Source of the DNA: an uncultured Pelagibacteraceae bacterium
GTDB taxonomy: Bacteria; Pseudomonadota; Alphaproteobacteria; Pelagibacterales; Pelagibacteraceae
NCBI GenBank assembly: GCA_902587515.1
Contig: CACILM010000004.1
Location: 57,501-121,500, forward strand
Reading direction: 5' to 3'
Length of the DNA: 64,000 nt
Shown here piece by piece: positions 55,889-64,000 of the stretch. The first letter of the stretch is position 1. Each line of letters begins with the position of its first letter. A program made the translations under genes and the position numbers. The notes beneath the pieces are model-generated. The model made no database searches, was not told the DNA's origin, and was given only the letters and a program-made list of their open reading frames with translations.

Positions 55889-57139
55889 ATGAAATCATAT
55901 GATTGGATAGTAGTTGGTGGTGGTATAGCAGGCATATCAATAGCGGAAATTCTAACAAGAGAAGGTCACTCGGTTGCACTAGTCGAGAAAAATAAGAAAT
56001 TATCTTCAGTTGCAACAAAAGAATTTCATGAGTGGGTTCATACTGGTTCATTATACACTTTGGTTAAAGATCAAATGAAAACCCTTAAATATATTTTAGG
56101 TTCTCTAGATGATCTTTTGGAATTTTATAGCAGCTTTAAAAATATGAATTTAGCACCATCAGAAAAAGGTCTTTATATAAATCAAAACAAAAATGGTTGG
56201 TTTAATGAAAATTATATTGATTTTAAATATCGATTAAAAAATAGAAAATTTCTTCTTAATTGGATATTTTCTGTATCTAGATCAATTTCTTTGATTGAAG
56301 GAATACGAAAACATGATTGGCTGAGAAGAAGAGCTGGTATTATTGAGAGTGTTACATCTGAATATTATTTACCTATTTTAAAAAATTTTTTTAAAATTTT
56401 ATTCAGTAATGAAAAATTTTATAAAATCAAAAGCACAGATTTTACAACTAATTCAAGACTGCTTTTAAAGGATTTGTTATCTACATCTATGAAAAATGGT
56501 CTAAAGGTTTTAACTGAAAATGAACTTATTAAGGTTGAAAACAAAGATGACTTAGTAGTTGCTCATTGTAAAAATGGCGAATTAATTGGGAAGAGAATGG
56601 TTATATGTGTAGGTGGAGCTATTGAAAAGTTTACATCGATAAAAATTAAAAAATCTTTAGCTCCTATAGCTGTGGTAAAAAATGTCCCACCAGAAACAAA
56701 GTCGTTTGTAGAATTAGACTATTTTAAGAAAACATGTATAAATATTATTACCAAAGGATCCTCATACGGGATGATTGGGGGGATTAGTTTATCGGAAAAA
56801 AAAGAAGCAGAAAAGTACTTTGACTATATGATTCAAGAACATAAAAAAGCTAATCCAGAGATAGAGATTTTAGAAAAGTATATCGGGGTGAAAAACGAAA
56901 TTATTTCAAGAGGAGAAAATAGAAACTATATTTTTCACATTAATCAAGAAAAAGATAAAAAAAATATCTGGTCAGTAATTCCAGGAAAATTTACATTAGC
57001 ATTCAGTATAGCTCCAGAATTTTATAGAATAATTTACAAAAAAAATCCGAAGAAGTCATTTGATACTCATAATGGAGAGAACTTAGAAAATTTGGTTGAC
57101 GAGACAGCTTGGGGTGAAGTTCAAAATAAACTAGGATAA
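55889..57139 (+). CDS. FAD-dependent oxidoreductase (DAO family)
   Basis: A 416-aa flavoprotein with the dinucleotide loop VVGGGIAGISIAE near the N-terminus and a C-terminal substrate domain ending in a VDETAWGEVQNKLG tail. The DAO-type fold oxidises amines or hydroxy acids. Its place between a nucleotide-sugar epimerase and a DegT aminotransferase is unusual and suggests oxidation of a sugar or its amine, but the substrate is unknown. The 3-nt spacing to the next gene indicates co-transcription. Confidence 0.8.
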   Translation: MKSYDWIVVGGGIAGISIAEILTREGHSVALVEKNKKLSSVATKEFHEWVHTGSLYTLVKDQMKTLKYILGSLDDLLEFYSSFKNMNLAPSEKGLYINQNKNGWFNENYIDFKYRLKNRKFLLNWIFSVSRSISLIEGIRKHDWLRRRAGIIESVTSEYYLPILKNFFKILFSNEKFYKIKSTDFTTNSRLLLKDLLSTSMKNGLKVLTENELIKVENKDDLVVAHCKNGELIGKRMVICVGGAIEKFTSIKIKKSLAPIAVVKNVPPETKSFVELDYFKKTCINIITKGSSYGMIGGISLSEKKEAEKYFDYMIQEHKKANPEIEILEKYIGVKNEIISRGENRNYIFHINQEKDKKNIWSVIPGKFTLAFSIAPEFYRIIYKKNPKKSFDTHNGENLENLVDETAWGEVQNKLG

Positions 57140-57142
57140 ATT

Positions 57143-58186
57143 ATGAGTTTAATAAAAATTCCTCAAAGTTCTTTAGATTTTTTCAAAAAAAATCAAGATG
57201 AAATTTTTAATTCTGGCAATCTTGCCGAAGGTCCATGGAATAAAAAACTTTCAGAAAAAATAATAGAAATAACAGGTTCAAAAAATGCTATTTGCGTAAA
57301 TTCAAATGGAAGTGGTCTTGTAGCCATATTGCTAATTTTTAAAGAATATTTTGGCCGTGAAGATATAATGATTCAATCAAATACAATGTACGGTGTTAAA
57401 ACAATCGTTGGAACAGCGGGTTTTAACTTAGTTAATTATATTGATTGTCAGATAGAAACATTAATGCCCAGTTTTCAAGATGTGAGAAAAGCAATTGAAA
57501 ATTATAAAGGTGATAAAAATAAACTTGTTGTAATGTTGAGTGATATTGGAGGTATAATTAATCCCCACATAGAGCAAATTTCAAAATTTTTAAAACAAGA
57601 AAACATATTACTATTAGAAGATGCAGCCCATAGTTTTGGGTCAACTTTAAATAAAAAATTTGCAGGAACTTTTGGAGATGCTGGGGTATATTCCTATTAC
57701 TCTACAAAAGCTATTTTTGCAGGTGAAGGTGGAGTTGCAGTAACTAATAATGAAAAAATTGGAAGCCTTCTTCAAGATTTTATAGCCTATGACAGATTCA
57801 AGCAAAAGATGCCAATTGGATGTAACATCAGATTATCCGAGCTGCAAGCATTAATGATTTATTCTGTAGTAAATGATTATAAAAAGATTATCTCAAATAA
57901 AACAGAAATAGGTGAAAAATACGAAGAAATTTGCAAATCAAATGAGATAGAATTTATAAGCCAAAAACTAAATTCAAATATTGGAAACTTTTATAAGTTT
58001 ACAATAATTTCAACAAAAGAAGAAGTTCTTCAGAAATATCCGAAAATAAAAACTACTACTTCTAAAGTTTATGATTATGCTTTAGGTGGAAATAAGGATA
58101 TACCTTCTAAACATTTGTGTTTACCAATTTGGTATGGGCTTGACAAAAATATTATAGATAAAGTTATAACAGAATTAAAAAGATAA
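57143..58186 (+). CDS. DegT/DnrJ/EryC1/StrS-type aminotransferase
   Basis: A 347-aa PLP enzyme of the sugar aminotransferase class. The PLP lysine is Lys189, in YSTKAIFAGEGG, and the preceding LLLEDAAHSFGS carries the aspartate that contacts the cofactor nitrogen. It would convert a keto nucleotide sugar to an amino sugar, or act as a dehydratase-like variant. With the epimerase and FAD enzyme upstream it forms a probable unusual-amino-sugar pathway; this is inference from context. Confidence 0.87.
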   Translation: MSLIKIPQSSLDFFKKNQDEIFNSGNLAEGPWNKKLSEKIIEITGSKNAICVNSNGSGLVAILLIFKEYFGREDIMIQSNTMYGVKTIVGTAGFNLVNYIDCQIETLMPSFQDVRKAIENYKGDKNKLVVMLSDIGGIINPHIEQISKFLKQENILLLEDAAHSFGSTLNKKFAGTFGDAGVYSYYSTKAIFAGEGGVAVTNNEKIGSLLQDFIAYDRFKQKMPIGCNIRLSELQALMIYSVVNDYKKIISNKTEIGEKYEEICKSNEIEFISQKLNSNIGNFYKFTIISTKEEVLQKYPKIKTTTSKVYDYALGGNKDIPSKHLCLPIWYGLDKNIIDKVITELKR

Positions 58187-58190
58187 AATT

Positions 58191-59999
58191 TTAGGTTTCC
58201 TTATTTATTTTCAACACACCAATAAAAGCCTCTTGAGGTATTTCAACTTTTCCAAATTGTTTAGATCTTGCTTTACCTTTTTTTTGTTTGTCTAGTAGTT
58301 TTCTTTTTCTATCTGTGGCTCCCCCACCATGAATTTTTGTTAAAACATCTTTTTTAAAACCCTTTATTGACTCCCTGGCTACTATTTTCCCTCCTATAGC
58401 GGCCTGAACTGGTATCATGAAATTATGTCTTGGAATTAAGTCTTTTAATTTTTCACAAACTTGTCTTCCTGTTTTCTGAGCAAAGTCTTTATGAATAATC
58501 ATTGCTAAAGCATCAACAGGCTCAGAATTTACTAGAATTCCAAGTTTTACTAGATCTCCTTCCCTGTAATCAGAAATTTCGTAATCAAAACTGGCATAAC
58601 CACTTGAAACAGACTTAAGTCTATCATTAAAATCAAAAACAACCTCATTTAGGGGTAAATCATATGAAAGAATAGCTCTGTTCCCTGAGTAAGATAAATT
58701 GGTTTGAATACCTCTTTTATCCTGACAAATTTTAATAATTGATCCCAAGTATTCATCGGGAGTAATAACTGTTGATTTAATCCAAGGTTCCTCAATTTTT
58801 TCGATCTGAGAAGGATCCGGCATATTTGTTGGGTTCTGAAGATCTAAAATTTTACTCGATGTTGTGTGAACTTTATAAATTACCCCTGGAGTTGTTGTAA
58901 TTAAACTTACATCAAATTCTCTCTCTAGCCTTTCCGTTATTATTTCAAGATGAAGCAGACCTAAAAAACCGCATCTGAAACCAAGACCTAGTGCACTTGA
59001 AGACTCAGGCTCATATGAAAAACTTGCATCGTTTAATTTAAGTTTAGCTAAACCATCTTTTAATTTTTGGTACTCTGAGCTATCGACTGGAAATAACCCA
59101 CAAAATACAACTGGCTTACTTGGCTTGAATCCAGGTAGAGGATCGTCAATTGGGTCGTTGGCATCGCATATAGTATCCCCAACTTTCGTTTCTGATAAAG
59201 ATTTAATACCAGTAATTATGAATCCAATTTCTCCTGAGTTTAAATCGCTGATATCAGACGGTTTAGGAGTAAAGACTCCTACTCTTTCGATTAAGTGCAC
59301 TTGATTATTGGACATTAGTTTTATTTTCATGCCTTTTTTTAATTTACCATTAATAACACGAACCAGAATTACTACACCAAGGTAACTGTCATACCAACTA
59401 TCCACCAATAGACATTTTAGTTTATCGTTTGAAATACCTTTAGGGGCTGGTAACTTATTTATTATTGCCTCTAAAATATCATCAATACCTTCACCAGTTT
59501 TTCCTGAACAAGGAATCGCATTTGTCGTTTCGATACCGACAACGTCTTCTATTTCTTTTTTTGTTTTTTCTAAATCGGATGCAGGTAAATCTATTTTATT
59601 TAATACAGGTATTACTTCATGATTTATTTCAAGCGCTTGATAAACATTAGCTAAAGTTTGTGCCTCCACCCCTTGGGTGCTATCTACTATTAAAAGTGAG
59701 CCTTCACATGCAGATAAAGATCTGCTTACTTCGTAGCCGAAGTCTACATGCCCAGGTGTATCGATTATATTAAGTTTGTAAATTTGACCATCTTTTCCTT
59801 TATATTCTAGTTTTACTGTTTGAGCTTTAATTGTAATGCCTCGCTCTCTTTCTATATCCATTGAGTCTAAAACTTGTTGTTTCATCTCACGATCTGTCAA
59901 GCCACCACACTTATGGATTATTCTATCTGCGATAGTAGATTTACCGTGATCAATATGCGCAATTATAGAAAAATTACGTATTCTTTTTATATCTGACAT
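58191..59999 (-). CDS. lepA: Elongation factor 4
   Basis: A 602-aa translational GTPase. The G motifs are [17 protein letters not shown] and NKIDLP, followed by domains II-V and the LepA-specific C-terminal region ending [18 protein letters not shown]. It is thought to aid ribosome assembly or back-translocation. Its start shares one base with the pheT stop (TAATG). Confidence 0.96.
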   Translation of the reverse strand: MSDIKRIRNFSIIAHIDHGKSTIADRIIHKCGGLTDREMKQQVLDSMDIERERGITIKAQTVKLEYKGKDGQIYKLNIIDTPGHVDFGYEVSRSLSACEGSLLIVDSTQGVEAQTLANVYQALEINHEVIPVLNKIDLPASDLEKTKKEIEDVVGIETTNAIPCSGKTGEGIDDILEAIINKLPAPKGISNDKLKCLLVDSWYDSYLGVVILVRVINGKLKKGMKIKLMSNNQVHLIERVGVFTPKPSDISDLNSGEIGFIITGIKSLSETKVGDTICDANDPIDDPLPGFKPSKPVVFCGLFPVDSSEYQKLKDGLAKLKLNDASFSYEPESSSALGLGFRCGFLGLLHLEIITERLEREFDVSLITTTPGVIYKVHTTSSKILDLQNPTNMPDPSQIEKIEEPWIKSTVITPDEYLGSIIKICQDKRGIQTNLSYSGNRAILSYDLPLNEVVFDFNDRLKSVSSGYASFDYEISDYREGDLVKLGILVNSEPVDALAMIIHKDFAQKTGRQVCEKLKDLIPRHNFMIPVQAAIGGKIVARESIKGFKKDVLTKIHGGGATDRKRKLLDKQKKGKARSKQFGKVEIPQEAFIGVLKINKET

Positions 60000-62402
60000 T
60001 AGGACCTAATTGTAGCGCCTGTTTTTTCTTTGACTACATCAATAATTTTTTTACTAATCTGATCTATATCTTTTTCACTCAAAGTTTTATTTGGAGACTG
60101 TAATGTAATATTAATTGCTACTGATTTTTTGTCTTTAGGAATATTTTCTCCCTCGTAAACATCAAAAGTTGTTACTTCTTGGATAAGTGAATCATCTATT
60201 TCTTTAATAATATTTTCTAACAGCCCTATCTTAAAAAATTTTTCAATTACAAAGGCAAAATCTCTTTGGGATTTTTGAAAATCTGAAGGTTGAAAACTTT
60301 TTTTTGTTTGTCTTATCTTTTTTTTTTGGTTCTGGTATATTTTTTAAAAATATTTCTAATCCATAAATATTTGACTCTTTAAAATCTAATTTTTTTATTA
60401 TGGCAGGATGTAATTCTCCAAAATAAGCGAGGTGCGGCCCTTTTTCTGATTTTAAATTTATAGATCCAGATCTTCCTGGATGGTAACACTGTTTTGTATT
60501 ATCACTTATGAATAGATCTTTTTCAGACACTCCGAGTTCAATTAAGGTTTTGATTACGTCACTTTTTATATCAAACACATCTACATTTCTCTCCTTTTCA
60601 ATCCAACTTTTTCTATTTACTTTCCCCGACTTTAAAGCACCAACTACAATTTGTTGTTCTCCGGGATTTTTTCCAAAAAACACTGGTCCTATTTCAAATA
60701 AAGATACATCTTCATAACCTCTATCTTGGTTTTTTTTTAGGTAAAGTGAAAGGTTTGAAAAGATTGATCTTCTCAAAACATCAAGGTCAGAAGAAATAGG
60801 ATTCAAAATTGGAATTTCTTTTTCGCCCTTTGAAAATTGACTATCAATTTTAGAGTCGGTAAATGACCAGGTAACTGATTCAAGAAATCCTTTTGATGCA
60901 AGAGATCTTTGTGACAAATGAAACAGTTTTTGTTTAAAATTTAATGTTTCACTTTCTCTTATTCTCTCGGGTGTGATTAATTTAATATTTTTGAAACCTT
61001 TAATTCTAATAAGTTCCTCAATTATGTCTACATCTTGATTAATATCTGGTCTCCATGAAGGAATTTCTATTTTAAGATCTTTTTTTCCCTTTTTGCAAAT
61101 GAAACCTAATGAGATCAGAATTTTTTGTGCCTCATTAAGAGATATTGGTATACCAATCAAATTTTCAAAATTATCAATCTCAAATTTTATAATCTTATTT
61201 TTTTGAGAATTTTTTCCTGTAATCGTAAACTTACTTGCTTGCCCACCACAAATCTTTAATATCATTTCAGTGGCAAATTGAAGACCCTCTATTACTGAGT
61301 TAGGATCGATGCCTCTTTCAAATCTATATTTTGCATCAGTATTAATTGCTAATTCCCGAGATGTTTTTCTAATGGAAGATGGATGAAAATATGCAGATTC
61401 AAGTAAAATATTTTTGGTATTGAATTCTGTCGAAGTTCTTGACCCCCCTATAATTCCACCAAGGCCCAGAACGCTAGACCTATCAGTAATAACGCACATA
61501 CCTTTTTTAAGTTTGTATTTCTTGTTATCTAATGCTTCAAACTCTTCACCCTCTTTTGAGTCTCTTACAATTATCTCTTTATCAATTTTATCTGCATCGT
61601 AAGCATGCAATGGACGGTTCAAATCAAACATTACATAATTAGTTATATCAACAACAGCAGAGATTGGTTTTAATCCAAGAGCATGAAGTTTGTTTTTCAA
61701 CCATTCTGGACTCTCTTTATTAACTATATTTTTAATATAACAACTTCCAAACGTGAGACACCCTTGATGCTTATCTTTAGTTATTGAGATCTTAACTTGA
61801 TGCTTAGAACTTTGTTTTATCTTTTTTCTTTTTGAATTTATTAATTTACCTATTCCAGTAGAAGATAAGTCTCTAGCAATACCCCTTATACCTAAACAGT
61901 CTGGTCTATTTGGTGTAATTGCAATATCTATTGCTTTTTCTGACTTACTTTTAAAGTAACTTTTGCCTATTTCTTTTTCCTTAGTATTTAATTCTATTAT
62001 TCCATCACTTTCATCTGATAAATTCAGTTCACTCTCAGAACATAACATACCGCGAGACTCAACTCCTCTTATTTTGGCAATTTTTAATTTAAACTTGGTC
62101 TTAGGTATTATAGCTCCTGGCGGAGCGTAAATTGTTATGAGTCCGTTTCTTGCATTAGGTGCTCCACATACAACTTTTAAAGTTTCTTTTCCCCCAATGT
62201 TTACATCACACACTTTCAGTTTATCTGCGTTAGGATGTTTTTCAGCTTTGATAATTTTAGCTATTTTAAACTCACTCAACTCTCCAGAGTTTTCTTTTAC
62301 ACCTTCAACCTCTAAGCCGATATTAGTCAATTTATTAATAATTTCGTTTTCGCTCGCATTAGTTTTTAAATGCTCTTTTAACCATGGGATTGTAATAATC
62401 AT
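59999..62402 (-). CDS. pheT: Phenylalanine--tRNA ligase beta subunit, with one-base frameshift
   Basis: Domains in order: tRNA-binding OB fold (about 40-150), B3/4 editing, B5 and catalytic-like domain. In the frame read from the start, translation ends at 60243 after 719 aa (tail RFCLCN), inside the C-terminal FDX-ACB domain. The +1 frame restores the family sequence [18 protein letters not shown] and runs to TAA at 59999-60001, giving about 800 aa. The switch must lie in A8 (60298-60305) or A10 (60318-60327) on the coding strand. It may be a sequencing error, a recent mutation or transcriptional slippage. The gene is essential, so a working product is expected. It overlaps pheS by 4 bp. Confidence 0.9.
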
Positions 62403-63466
62403 TTGCTTAATCCTCTATAGTTTGTTGGCACATCTAAAGGATCAAAACCAAAATGACTTAACCATCTATAATCTGTTTCAAAAAAAGCTCTTAAATCGTT
62501 AATTCCATATTTTAACATTGCCAAACGATCAATACCCATCCCGAATGCAAATCCTTGATATTTTTTTGGATCAACTTTTGCATTTTTTAGAACATTGGGA
62601 TGAACCATTCCACAACCTAATATTTCTAACCATTTATTGCCTTCACCAATTACTATTTTTTCATTCTCAATTCTGTATCCAATGTCTACTTCCGCAGATG
62701 GTTCGGTAAATGGGAAATGACTTGGTCTAAATCTCATTTTAACATTTTTGACTTCAAAAAATTCTTTTATAAAATAATCTAAACATCCCTTAAGATGACC
62801 CATAGTAATATTTTTATCAATGTGAAGTCCTTCTAATTGATGAAACATTGGAGCATGAGTTTGGTCACTATCGCATCTATAAGTTCTACCAGGAACAATT
62901 ATTTTAAAAGGTGGTTTTCCATCAAGCATCGCTCTAATTTGAACTGGAGAAGTGTGTGTTCTCAAAAGAAGTTTTTTATTTTTTTCCAAATAAAATGTGT
63001 CATGCATATCCCTTGCTGGATGATCCTCTGGTGTATTTAATGCCGTAAAATTATTATACTCAGTTTCTACATCTGGACCCTCAGCAACGGTAAAACCAAC
63101 TTCAGAAAAAATAGAGGAAATTTCATCTATGACTTGAGATACCGGATGTATTTTACCTTGCTGATATGGTCGGATTGGTAAAGTTACATCAACTTTTTCA
63201 TTTTTTAATTTATCGCTAATTTCTGCGTTCTCTATTTCAAAACTTTTCTGTTCAATCTGATTAGATAAATCATCTTTAATTTTATTTAAATTTGAAGCAA
63301 AGTCTTTTCTCTTATCAGGTTCTAGCGTACTGAGCGTTTTGAATTGCTGTGTAATCTGTCCGTTTTTCCCAAAAAACTCTGTTTTTAAATTTTGTAGATC
63401 TTCCTTAGATTTTACAGAGTCAATTTTCGCGTTGAAAATAGAATTTATTTTATCCAAATCACTCAT
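62399..63466 (-). CDS. pheS: Phenylalanine--tRNA ligase alpha subunit
   Basis: A 355-aa class II synthetase subunit. It has the N-terminal coiled-coil and catalytic motifs including [17 protein letters not shown] (motif 2) and the [17 protein letters not shown] motif 3. Partner of the pheT product in an alpha2-beta2 enzyme. Its stop overlaps the pheT start by 4 bp. The rpmI-rplT-pheS-pheT order is the standard cluster. Confidence 0.97.
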   Translation of the reverse strand: MSDLDKINSIFNAKIDSVKSKEDLQNLKTEFFGKNGQITQQFKTLSTLEPDKRKDFASNLNKIKDDLSNQIEQKSFEIENAEISDKLKNEKVDVTLPIRPYQQGKIHPVSQVIDEISSIFSEVGFTVAEGPDVETEYNNFTALNTPEDHPARDMHDTFYLEKNKKLLLRTHTSPVQIRAMLDGKPPFKIIVPGRTYRCDSDQTHAPMFHQLEGLHIDKNITMGHLKGCLDYFIKEFFEVKNVKMRFRPSHFPFTEPSAEVDIGYRIENEKIVIGEGNKWLEILGCGMVHPNVLKNAKVDPKKYQGFAFGMGIDRLAMLKYGINDLRAFFETDYRWLSHFGFDPLDVPTNYRGLSK

Positions 63467-63514
63467 CAGATAATTGATTTTTTATATTAAGTTGAAGTTA
63501 AATCAAAGTGTCTT

Positions 63515-63871
63515 TTAACCAAGTGAGGATTGAACTTTTTTAACTACACTTTTGAAGACTTCTGGATTATTGTAGGCTAATTCAGCCAAAACTTTTCTGT
63601 CTAATTTTATTTTTGATTTAGCAAGTCCATTGATAAATTTTGCATAAGTAAGACCCTCTGCTCTTACGCCCGCATTTATCCTTTGGATCCATAGCGACCT
63701 GAACTCTCTTTTTTTTGCTTTTCTATCTCTGTAAGCGTATTGCATTGCTTTTTCCATAGCTTGACGAGCTATTCGAATAGTATTTTTTCTTCTACCGTAT
63801 TGACCTTTAACAGATTTTAAAACCTTTTTATGTTTCGCTCTACTTACTACACCTCGTTTCGTCCTTGCCAT
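63515..63871 (-). CDS. rplT: 50S ribosomal protein L20
   Basis: A 118-aa protein with the L20 signature: [35 protein letters not shown] and [11 protein letters not shown]. It starts just after the rpmI stop. In many bacteria L20 represses the rpmI-rplT operon post-transcriptionally; no such structure can be judged here because the leader is outside the window. Confidence 0.97.
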   Translation of the reverse strand: MARTKRGVVSRAKHKKVLKSVKGQYGRRKNTIRIARQAMEKAMQYAYRDRKAKKREFRSLWIQRINAGVRAEGLTYAKFINGLAKSKIKLDRKVLAELAYNNPEVFKSVVKKVQSSLG

Positions 63872-63872
63872 A

Positions 63873-64000
63873 TTATCCTCTTAGGTTATATGGCATATAC
63901 GATTTTACAATTTTAGAGTCTTGTTTTGTCATTATCGTAGTACCTCTTTGTTTTCTAATTTGAGAATTAGTTCTTTTTATCATACCATGACGTTTTCCAG
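63873..64000 (-). CDS. rpmI: 50S ribosomal protein L35, C-terminal part (5' end outside window)
   Basis: The last 42 codons of L35, reading [20 protein letters not shown] and ending YMPYNLRG before TAA at 63873-63875. The start lies beyond the window edge. It is immediately upstream of rplT, as expected for the infC-rpmI-rplT cluster. Confidence 0.9.
   Translation of the reverse strand, partial: GKRHGMIKRTNSQIRKQRGTTIMTKQDSKIVKSYMPYNLRG

Noticed and set aside
59999-60242. A separate small gene downstream of a shorter pheT
   Set aside because: The sequence is the remaining FDX-ACB part of pheT in the +1 frame, joined within a homopolymer, with no plausible start of its own.

Overview
The window is a 64 kb piece of a very A+T-rich, tightly packed alphaproteobacterial chromosome. 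The best fit is the SAR11 clade (Pelagibacterales, 'Candidatus Pelagibacter'-like). This rests on the partial 16S rRNA, including a G at the 806R primer site where SAR11 is known to mismatch the original primer. It also rests on the gene order (rpmH-rnpA-yidD-yidC-argB-dapDE; murA-DUF2948-hisD-infA; bolA-J-domain-cobS-cobT), the Lys/Asn/Ile-rich proteins, and the many 1-20 bp gene overlaps. The assignment is inference from the sequence alone; no database was searched.

Layout. 1-1104: 5' two-thirds of 16S rRNA on the minus strand, with its leader and a candidate promoter. 1423-13882: core genes (M23 peptidase, DUF4167, prmC, prfA, ispG, lysC, ubiG, DUF1178, argJ, secA, photolyase). 13933-16033: a mini-island bounded by an intact tRNA-Phe and an identical 61-nt copy of its 3' part; it carries a compact five-gene operon (YugP-type metallopeptidase, secreted MORN-repeat protein, 55-aa membrane protein, zinc-ribbon protein, two-helix membrane protein). 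16033-34457: core genes (infA, hisD, DUF2948, murA, dcd, small proteins, a YyaL/DUF255 protein, a VTT-domain protein, then rpmH through yidC, argB, a nucleotidase, dapD, dapE, a SET-domain protein and a glycosyltransferase; then truA, fmt, def and a large exported protein). 34531-46856: aroK, aroB, bolA, J-domain protein, cobS, cobT, a VUT-family transporter, rpmB, pyrD, class I lysS, trkH, an AmpG-like transporter and an NlpC/P60 hydrolase.

46857-58186 is a variable surface-glycan region. It has epimerases, DPM1-like GT2 enzymes, two multi-pass membrane sugar transferases, a GT4, a methyltransferase, an FAD oxidoreductase and a DegT-type aminotransferase. It looks assembled from exchanged blocks. 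The 3' end of the NlpC gene plus a downstream hairpin element is duplicated about 3.27 kb away, and next to the second copy lies a 24-nt piece of a tRNA 3' end resembling the intact tRNA-Ser(GGA) at 52931-53020.

58191-64000 returns to core genes: lepA, pheT, pheS, rplT and a partial rpmI. As given, pheT has a one-base frameshift in a poly-A tract that separates its last domain.

The most interesting non-routine signals are the tRNA-Phe mini-island with its uncharacterised operon, the NlpC-end/hairpin duplication and tRNA-Ser fragment that mark block exchange in the glycan region, the pheT homopolymer frameshift, the eukaryotic-like SET protein in a dap operon, and cobST beside a J-domain gene with no B12 genes nearby. 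No CRISPR array, transposase, integrase or recognisable riboswitch was seen.
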